A stretch of 12,679 nucleotides of DNA from an uncultured Planctomycetota bacterium (GTDB lineage: Bacteria; Planctomycetota; UBA1135; GCA-002686595): the NCBI GenBank assembly GCA_903829565.1, contig CAIKQM010000720.1, positions 1 through 12,679 of the forward strand, in the 5' to 3' direction. Position 1 is the stretch's first letter. The number at the start of each line of letters is the position of its first letter. Under the pieces are notes generated by a model that ran no database searches, was not told the origin of the DNA, and worked only from the letters and a program-made list of their open reading frames with translations. The position numbers and the translations under genes were made by a program. Below, piece after piece: positions 6,918 to 12,679 of the stretch.

Positions 6918-7661
6918 ATGCAACCTCTGCACGGACGCACGGCTCTCGTTACAGGCGCAACCTCAGGCATCGGCAAAGCCACGGCCCTCGCTCTGGCGAA
7001 CTTGGGCGCACGCGTGACCATCACCGGCCGTGAAGAGGCGCGCCTAGCCGCTGCAGTGCGCGATATCCCGGGGGCTCAGGGGGTGGTTTGTGATGTGCGC
7101 GATGCCGAGCAGTGCGCACGACTCCTGCCTGCGCTGCAAGCTGATCTTGTGGTCGCCAATGCCGGTCTGGCCATTGGCGTCGACAAGCTCCACGAGGGCG
7201 ACTGTGCAGAGTGGAGTCTGGTCGTCGACACCAATGTCAAAGGTGTCATGCACACCTATCGCCACACGGTGCCGCACCTTGTGGGCTTGGGACGTGGCGA
7301 CTTTGTGTTCCTGGGCAGCGTAGCTGGCCGTCAGGTCTACCCGGGGGGCAGCGTGTACTGCGCAACCAAGCACGCCGTGCGAGCCTTCTATGAAGCCGCA
7401 CGACTCGAGCTGCACGGCAGCGGTGTGCGCCTCCTCACGGTCGACCCTGGCATGGTTGAAACAGACTTCTCGCGCGTACGCTTCCGGGGCGACACCACAC
7501 GAGCTGCAGCCGTGTATGCCGGGGCCGAGCCGCTCGCACCCAGCGATGTAGCGGACGCTATTGCGTACGCCGTCACACGCCCCGCGCATGTGAACATCGG
7601 CGAGATTGTGATGTGGGCTAGCCGTCAAGCCAGCACGACACTCCTCAATCGCAAGAGTTAG
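6918..7661 (+). CDS. Short-chain dehydrogenase/reductase (YdfG-like SDR)
   Basis: This 247-residue NAD(P)-dependent oxidoreductase has the classical SDR layout. The cofactor motif TGATSGIG lies at 12-19, and Asn106 (in DTNVKGV) with Ser134, Tyr147 and Lys151 (YCATK) makes the catalytic tetrad. The structural NNAG motif is NAG (in VANAGLA), and the C-terminal PGMVETDF region covers the cofactor. The C-terminus (HVNIGEIVMW) resembles the YdfG/serine 3-dehydrogenase-type group, which acts on small hydroxy acids, but the substrate is unproven. The ATG at 6918 has AGGA only two bases ahead, with GGAGG farther away at 6893-6897, so the ribosome-binding context is ambiguous. The gene diverges from the amidohydrolase and is followed after 85 bp by the sigma-54-type regulator. 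Confidence 0.9.
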   Translation: MQPLHGRTALVTGATSGIGKATALALANLGARVTITGREEARLAAAVRDIPGAQGVVCDVRDAEQCARLLPALQADLVVANAGLAIGVDKLHEGDCAEWSLVVDTNVKGVMHTYRHTVPHLVGLGRGDFVFLGSVAGRQVYPGGSVYCATKHAVRAFYEAARLELHGSGVRLLTVDPGMVETDFSRVRFRGDTTRAAAVYAGAEPLAPSDVADAIAYAVTRPAHVNIGEIVMWASRQASTTLLNRKS

Positions 7662-7668
7662 CACGCAC

Positions 7669-7689
7669 AGGTGGAAGTTCTTTCCACCT
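7669..7689. repeat. Perfect 8-bp inverted repeat between SDR and regulator
   Basis: AGGTGGAA (7669-7676) and TTCCACCT (7682-7689) are exact complements with a 5-base loop, starting 7 bases after the SDR stop. No T-run follows, so it is a poor intrinsic terminator. It could instead be an operator: a related half, TTTCCTCCA, recurs at 7703-7711, 22 bp (two helical turns) downstream of the TTTCC at 7681. Confidence 0.45.
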
Positions 7690-7721
7690 CTGCAGCGTCG
7701 AGTTTCCTCCACTTGAGGCCC

Positions 7722-7746
7722 GTGTGGTGTCGAAAAGACTCCACAC
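7722..7746 (+). promoter_or_regulatory. Hairpin abutting the regulator start codon
   Basis: GTGTGG (7722-7727) pairs with CCACAC (7741-7746), and inside it GTC pairs with GAC around a GAAAA loop; a T.T mismatch separates the two stems. The hairpin ends one base before the ATG at 7747, where it would overlap a normal ribosome-binding site. It could modulate initiation or favour the alternative start at 7765. No binding partner is known. Confidence 0.45.
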
Positions 7747-9147
7747 ATGAAGGCTACGCGATCCATGCGCGTGTGGGTGATCAACGGCGACGAAGGCGCC
7801 GAAGACCTCGTCGTAGGCCTTGTGGAATGTGGGCTTGACGCGCGTTTGCACGCGGCGGATGGTCTCGCGGAAGCACTGCAGCGTGAGTCGAACTGCGATG
7901 TGCTCGTCGTGGATCTCGACAGTGTGGACTTCGATCCACTCGATCTCGTGCGCGGACTTGCTGATGGCCCCGCGGTGATCGAACTCGCTGGCTTTGGCGG
8001 AGACGCGCTAGCCGCGCAGCGCCGTGGCGTGGCGGACTTCCTGCAAAAGCCCGTGGCGGACGAGCATGTAGCAGCCGCAATCCAGCGCGCGGGCGCCGAA
8101 CGCCAACTGCGGCGCGAACACGCGCAGTTGCTGGCTACGCTTGCCCATGAGACGAATACGTTCGGTCTCGTCACACGCGATCCCGCCACACTGGCACAGC
8201 TCGACCGGCTGCGCACGGTCAAAGATGCGCGCGTGTCGGTCTTGCTCGAAGGTGAATCGGGCACGGGCAAGACGATGCTGGCCCGTGCCATCCATCGCGC
8301 CAGCTCGCGCGCGCACAAGCCGTTCATCGAAGTCAACTGTGGAGCCTTACCTGGCGAGCTATTGGAGAGTGAGCTCTTTGGGCATGTGAAAGGCGCCTTC
8401 ACAGGTGCGGTCAGTGATCGCCCCGGCCGTTTCGAAGCAGCGGACGGAGGAACCCTGTTCTTGGATGAAGTTGCCACGGCTTCGCCTGCATTGCAGATCA
8501 AGCTCCTGCGCGTACTGCAGGACATGGTCTTCGAGCGCGTGGGTGACACGCGCACACGGCGCGTTGACGTACGCGTGATCGCAGCGACGAACGCACCGCT
8601 GAAAGACGAAGTCAGCGCAGGGCGCTTCCGCCAAGACCTCTTGTATCGCTTGCGCCAAGCTCATCTGCGCTTGCCGCCCTTGCGCGAACGCACAGGCGAC
8701 GTGCCTCTGCTGGCGGCACATACGCTGCGCCGCTTGGCGCTTGAACACGGATTAGCGGAGAAGGTCTTGTCGCCTGCAGCTGTGTCAGCTCTGTGCGCTC
8801 ACTCGTGGCCTGGCAATGTGCGCGAGTTGGAACATGTGCTGCAAGCCGCCTTGTTCTATGCCCGAGGCACAGAGATTCAGGCCGCAGACTTGGATTCCGA
8901 ACTCGTGCCTTCTGCCCGTCAAACGGGCACCGATCAGCAAGATCTCCTGCGTCATGGGCTGTTCCAGCCGGGCGTACCTCTCAAGCAGCTGCTCGAGGTG
9001 CCTGAACGCGAGATCCTAGCTGCAGCACTCACGCACAATGCGGGTTGTCGCACCAAGACAGCACGCATGCTCGACATCGACCGCACAACCCTCTTCAACA
9101 AAATGCGACGCCACGGCCTGATGGAGTTCGGCCGGAGCGAAGGCTAG
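7747..9147 (+). CDS. Sigma-54-dependent activator with degenerate receiver domain (NtrC-like)
   Basis: This 466-residue enhancer-binding protein activates RNA polymerase carrying sigma-54. Order: receiver-like domain (about 7-125), linker, AAA+ domain (about 140-385), and C-terminal Fis-type helix-turn-helix (about 420-460; NAGCRTKTARMLDIDRTTLF). The AAA+ motifs are complete: Walker A GESGTGKT (169-176), the sigma-54-contacting GAFTGA loop (216-221), Walker B GTLFLDE, the sensor/finger segment FRQDLLYRL and PGNVRELEH. The receiver keeps a candidate phosphoacceptor, Asp56 (VVDLD), and the Lys of FLQKP. The acidic pair expected after the first strand reads Asn-Gly (VWVINGDE), and the conserved Thr/Ser reads Ala, so phosphorylation may not control it. 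No kinase gene is adjacent. The ATG at 7765 (residue 7) is an alternative start: the receiver begins there and GAAGG lies upstream. The solenoid protein gene follows 8 bp after the stop. Confidence 0.93.
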   Translation: MKATRSMRVWVINGDEGAEDLVVGLVECGLDARLHAADGLAEALQRESNCDVLVVDLDSVDFDPLDLVRGLADGPAVIELAGFGGDALAAQRRGVADFLQKPVADEHVAAAIQRAGAERQLRREHAQLLATLAHETNTFGLVTRDPATLAQLDRLRTVKDARVSVLLEGESGTGKTMLARAIHRASSRAHKPFIEVNCGALPGELLESELFGHVKGAFTGAVSDRPGRFEAADGGTLFLDEVATASPALQIKLLRVLQDMVFERVGDTRTRRVDVRVIAATNAPLKDEVSAGRFRQDLLYRLRQAHLRLPPLRERTGDVPLLAAHTLRRLALEHGLAEKVLSPAAVSALCAHSWPGNVRELEHVLQAALFYARGTEIQAADLDSELVPSARQTGTDQQDLLRHGLFQPGVPLKQLLEVPEREILAAALTHNAGCRTKTARMLDIDRTTLFNKMRRHGLMEFGRSEG

Positions 9148-9155
9148 AGTCGCCC

Positions 9156-12100
9156 ATGGCGCAGGAACCTGAGAAAGCCCCAATCATGAAGTGGAGTAGT
9201 TGGATCTTGTACGCAGGCGCCTTGGCGCTGGTCTTCGGTGTGATCGCCATGGTGACCCGCCAAGCGACATCTTCACCGGAAGAGGTCTTCTCCGCGGTCC
9301 AGCAGCGCATTGCGCGTGGCGTGCATGACAAGGAGCAGATCCTGCTCAATCTTGATCATTGCCTGCAGCTCGCCACGCAGAGTGACAAGAAGGACTTGGA
9401 AGCCGAAATCCGGCGTGAACGCGGCGCCATCTTGGTGGAGTTGGGCGCCTTCGATCGCGCTCGTGCGGACTTGACTGCCGTGGTGCAGCACGCGCCTCAA
9501 GACCGCAAGGCAATCCGCGCCCTGATTGAGTTGGAGCTACGCGCTCGCGAATGGGCTGTGGCGCGCGCACGGCTGGAGGACCAGCTTCGCAACCAGCCTG
9601 ACGATGCAGCCGCGTGGAGCGTGTATGCGCGCTCGTGGCGCTTGGAGGCAGAGGACCGACTGGCCAAGTGCAAGCAGTTGGTAGAGGGCAGCCTCGCAGC
9701 CGAACAGGCGAGCGAGATGATGGCGTACTTGCGTCACAGTGCGGCCCTTCCCCTCGAAGACCTGCGTCGCAGCAAGATTGCGCACCGTCTCGAGCAAGCG
9801 TTGCAATCCGATCAAGACTACGACAGCGCTGTGATGCTGGGCGAGCTGGATGAAGCCACGCGTTGCAACGCTCAAGCGCGCGCCGCCGCTGAGAAAGCCT
9901 GTGCCCTTGCAGGTGACGCCGATGCGCTGGTCCTGCTGTTGACCATCAGGTCAGAGGCGATGGACACCGACGCTGTCGCGCGCCTGGCCATGGCGGCCGA
10001 ACGCTCTGCCGTTGTGCGCCGTGATGTGCGCGTGCCGAGCATCGCCTTGCCTCACTTGCGCATGCATGGTCGTGTCCAACTGGCCGCAGATCTGGCGCAA
10101 AGTTGGAGTACGGCACGCACGCAGTGGCCCGCGTCATTCTGGCATGAAGCCTGCGTGAGTCTGTGGGAAGCCAAGCGTTGGGAAGGCCTACACGCCATGG
10201 CCATCGGTCTGCGTAGCGATGCCTCCGTCAGCGCCATCGCGGAAGCCGATTTCTGGTTGGGTGTGTCGCTGTCGCGCGCGGGTTTCGCCGCCGATGCGCA
10301 GCGCTTCCTCACCACCTTCTTGCTGGACGCGCCGCCGGAGCCGATCCCGCATGCGCGTGCCATCGCCTACTTGGAAGCCGCTCGCGGCGCCAAGGCAGCG
10401 GGAGCAGCGGCTGAAGAACGGCGCAATCTCCTCGGTTTCGTGCAGGAGTGGCCCGAAGGTGACGGTGAGGCCTGGATGCGCTTGGCTGAACTGGCTGCGG
10501 AAAGCGACCACGGAGGTTGGCGCGCACCGGTCGAGCAACAAGCCAAGGCCATCGAGCTTCTCCCCGCCCGCGTCGATGAGTTGTTGCCGCGCTGGATGGA
10601 ATGGGGCGAACGGCACCTGCAACTGATCGGCTTCGACCGCAACAATCTGGGCGCCGATCGCGGGCCTGAAGGCGCTACGACATACGAGTTGTATCGCACG
10701 GCGCAAGCGTGGCTTGAACTGGGCGAACACACACGAGCACTGGGTGCGAATCGCCGCTTGTTGGCGCAACTGCCAGGCTTCCTGCCGGCATTGGATCTCG
10801 CCATCGAGATCGCTGTGGCGCAAGGCCGCGATCGAGACATTGTCGAAGCCGTGGCTGCCCGCGTGCAACGCGGTGGTCGCACACCCCGCTTGGATACGGT
10901 GCTCGCTGCTGTAGACCCGAGTGCGCTCACGCCCAAGTCACGACTCGCTTTGATTGAAGCGGATCCTGAACGCATGGGCCGCTTGCTCGTGGCGCAAGAT
11001 CTTTTGACACGCGGCGAGACACAATTGGCCTTGGGGTCCCTGGAGGCCATCGCAGCCGACGCATGGACCGAAGACGCGCGTGTCTTGGCGGCCCAGTTGC
11101 GCCTCGAGCGCGGAGACTACGCACAGGCGGCCGATCTGATCCTGCCGGCGCGCACGGCTCTCGCACAGGCACGCGGCGCACTCGAGATCGCTGTGGAAGC
11201 GCTGGCGGCTGCGGGACGCAGTCAAGAGTTGCGCACTCTGCTCGGCGAGTATGTGCAGAGCATTCCGCCCAAGCGCCTCTTGGTCGTGTGCGATGTCCTG
11301 CTACGCCACAATCAAGCGGCAGCGGCACTGCAAGTTGCGCGGCAACTGGATGCGGATCCCAAGACTCGTGGAGCGGAGACGCTCGTGCGGTTGCTGTCGG
11401 CACAGCTCATTCTTGGGCAGTACGACCTAGCGGAAGGCACCATCGAACGACTCGATGCCTTTGACAGCGGGGCGCGTTCCGCACGGTTGAAGATCCTGTT
11501 GGGCGTAGTAGCTAATCAAGAGGATCTCATCACTGAAGGCGTCAGTACTCTGCGTCCGCTGGCAGCAGCCTCGCCTGTGGTCGCAGCTCAACTCGCTTTG
11601 GTGTCGGGTGAAGCCAACCAAGCTGCCGCTGCGCTGGAGAAACTGCCGCCGAGCGAGAGTGTCGAGAAGGACACCATCCGGTACTTGACGCGCGCCCTCA
11701 CGGCCGTGTCTACCCGCCGCGAGATCGCAGTCTCCTTGTGGATGGGCAGCACGAGTACCTCTGCAGCCCGCGTTTGGTGCACTGGCCCTGATGGCCAGCG
11801 GTCTGCGCGTTTGGCTGCTGCGTGGCTGATTGCCATGCGCGAACCTGCTGCGGCTGCTGTCGTGCAAGCAAACTTGACAGCGACTGCGGCAGCGCTGCCT
11901 GAGGGAGTATGGGACCACTGGATGCTCGCCACTCTGCAGCGCTCAAGTGGTGACCGAGTGGGTGCACGCCACACGTCCGAAGCACTGGTCGCCGCAGCTC
12001 CCGACTTCGGGCCTGGGTGGGAGGTGCTCGGCCAATTGGGTTGGCGACCGGAAACCAGCGAGCGCGAACGCGCAGCGCGCGAGCTCAAGCGCATGGAAGG

Positions 12101-12679
12101 CTTGGGGGCGTTGGCAGCCGAATCGTGGGAGCGCAAACTTTTGGAGGGGGTCTACCAGTATCTGGATGGCTCCCCCGCCAAGGCATTGGAACTGGCTAGC
12201 GAAGCTGCTGCTCTGCAGCCCCGCTCGCTGCGCATCGCACGTCTAGGTGCGCTGGCTGCGGCCAAACTGGGTGAGGATGCCCAACTGCTGTCTTGGACAC
12301 GCCAAGCTCTTTCGCCCCGTACGGACACGGTGGATGAGCTCACTCCGCGCGAGGCCGCGGAGCTCGTTCGCATCGCTGCTGAGGCCAGCCTCCTCAACGT
12401 GCGTAGTGGCGAGCGTACAGCTCAAACCCGCGCCCTGTGGGATGACCTAGCCGCCGCACGCACTAAGGACCCGCTCGCCACTCTGGCGGCCGCACGCTTG
12501 GACCTCACTTTGGACGCGCGCAACCCCGCCGTGGGAGTCACCCGCGCGATGAGCCGTCTCGCTCGCTTCCGCGAACAACATGCCAAAGCCTGCCTGGACG
12601 ACTTGGCACCCGGTGCAACTCACGAGTGGACCCTCTTCCACTCCTCGCTTGATCCCCAAGCCGCAGAGGAGTTCCTCGC
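9156..12679 (+). CDS. Large membrane-anchored helical-repeat (TPR-like) protein, incomplete at right edge
   Basis: I do not recognise a specific family. The frame stays open from the ATG at 9156 to the end, giving 1,174 residues without a stop. Residues 16-34 form one hydrophobic segment flanked by Lys/Arg (Lys7, Lys12, Arg35), consistent with a signal anchor: the N-terminus in the cytoplasm and the long remainder outside the membrane. The rest is almost entirely alpha-helical by composition, rich in Ala, Leu, Glu and Arg. It repeats TPR-like helix pairs, for example around 86-119 (RGAILVELGAFDRARADL), 510-566 (AWLELGEHTRALGANRRLL), about 745-785 and about 1000-1035. No enzymatic motif was seen. 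The likely role is a scaffold for protein-protein contacts in the periplasm or cell envelope. It lies 8 bp after the sigma-54-type activator and is probably co-transcribed. An ATG at 9186 (Met11), just before the membrane segment, is an alternative start. Homologue level, total length and C-terminal domain are unknown. Confidence 0.85.
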   Translation, partial: MAQEPEKAPIMKWSSWILYAGALALVFGVIAMVTRQATSSPEEVFSAVQQRIARGVHDKEQILLNLDHCLQLATQSDKKDLEAEIRRERGAILVELGAFDRARADLTAVVQHAPQDRKAIRALIELELRAREWAVARARLEDQLRNQPDDAAAWSVYARSWRLEAEDRLAKCKQLVEGSLAAEQASEMMAYLRHSAALPLEDLRRSKIAHRLEQALQSDQDYDSAVMLGELDEATRCNAQARAAAEKACALAGDADALVLLLTIRSEAMDTDAVARLAMAAERSAVVRRDVRVPSIALPHLRMHGRVQLAADLAQSWSTARTQWPASFWHEACVSLWEAKRWEGLHAMAIGLRSDASVSAIAEADFWLGVSLSRAGFAADAQRFLTTFLLDAPPEPIPHARAIAYLEAARGAKAAGAAAEERRNLLGFVQEWPEGDGEAWMRLAELAAESDHGGWRAPVEQQAKAIELLPARVDELLPRWMEWGERHLQLIGFDRNNLGADRGPEGATTYELYRTAQAWLELGEHTRALGANRRLLAQLPGFLPALDLAIEIAVAQGRDRDIVEAVAARVQRGGRTPRLDTVLAAVDPSALTPKSRLALIEADPERMGRLLVAQDLLTRGETQLALGSLEAIAADAWTEDARVLAAQLRLERGDYAQAADLILPARTALAQARGALEIAVEALAAAGRSQELRTLLGEYVQSIPPKRLLVVCDVLLRHNQAAAALQVARQLDADPKTRGAETLVRLLSAQLILGQYDLAEGTIERLDAFDSGARSARLKILLGVVANQEDLITEGVSTLRPLAAASPVVAAQLALVSGEANQAAAALEKLPPSESVEKDTIRYLTRALTAVSTRREIAVSLWMGSTSTSAARVWCTGPDGQRSARLAAAWLIAMREPAAAAVVQANLTATAAALPEGVWDHWMLATLQRSSGDRVGARHTSEALVAAAPDFGPGWEVLGQLGWRPETSERERAARELKRMEGLGALAAESWERKLLEGVYQYLDGSPAKALELASEAAALQPRSLRIARLGALAAAKLGEDAQLLSWTRQALSPRTDTVDELTPREAAELVRIAAEASLLNVRSGERTAQTRALWDDLAAARTKDPLATLAAARLDLTLDARNPAVGVTRAMSRLARFREQHAKACLDDLAPGATHEWTLFHSSLDPQAAEEFL

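Noticed and set aside
7044..8555. Minus-strand open frame spanning the SDR and regulator genes
   Set aside because: It crosses two well-supported plus-strand genes and their intergenic gap, and is rich in Ser/Arg with no recognisable domain.
1740..9160. Sigma-54 promoters (GG-N10-GC) in the intergenic regions
   Set aside because: By-eye scanning of the gaps found near-misses with wrong spacing (for example around 1857-1874) but no good match. A weight-matrix scan would be needed to exclude them fully.
1..12679. CRISPR arrays, insertion sequences, tRNA or rRNA genes
   Set aside because: No regularly spaced direct repeats, transposase motifs, terminal inverted repeats or cloverleaf/rRNA sequences were recognised.

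Overview
The window comes from a GC-rich bacterial chromosome (clearly above 60 % GC by eye). Genes are densely packed, and many of them touch or overlap. The lineage cannot be fixed from this stretch alone. The DXS variant (a GHAGTSIS loop and GDA in place of GDG), a sigma-54-type regulator, a lipoprotein cytochrome c and a very large membrane-anchored helical-repeat protein would suit Planctomycetota or a related Gram-negative group, but that is inference. I see no mobile elements, CRISPR arrays, tRNAs or rRNAs. Every kilobase is accounted for by a gene or a short intergenic region.

Region 1 (1-1729, minus strand) is an isoprenoid operon in the common order xseB - ispA - dxs. XseB is the small subunit of exonuclease VII. 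IspA makes prenyl diphosphates. DXS is the first enzyme of the MEP pathway and runs off the left edge. xseB and ispA share an ATGA stop/start overlap. dxs follows ispA after 24 bp.

Region 2 (1730-3611) is a 274-bp leader, locally AT-rich and with several short hairpins. It precedes a plus-strand B12-binding-domain radical SAM protein of unknown substrate. A strong symmetric hairpin that looks like a terminator follows the gene.

Region 3 (3612-6873) starts with a small plus-strand lipoprotein cytochrome c. Its last 19 bp overlap, tail to tail, the end of a minus-strand operon. That operon reads amidohydrolase (YtcJ-like, exported), then an OsmC-family protein, then an orphan ABC-transporter ATPase. 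The last two are coupled by a GTGA overlap.

Region 4 (6918-12679, plus strand) holds an SDR oxidoreductase, which diverges from the amidohydrolase across only 44 bp. Next comes a sigma-54-dependent activator whose N-terminal receiver-like domain has lost part of its acidic pocket. Eight bases after the activator's stop begins a membrane-anchored alpha-solenoid (TPR-like) protein. It runs past the right edge with more than 1,170 residues visible.

Most genes are housekeeping or common families. The parts least explained by known biology are the regulator plus giant solenoid protein pair, the radical SAM protein with its structured leader, and the orphan ABC ATPase joined to OsmC. I found no clear evidence of a wholly new multi-gene system.
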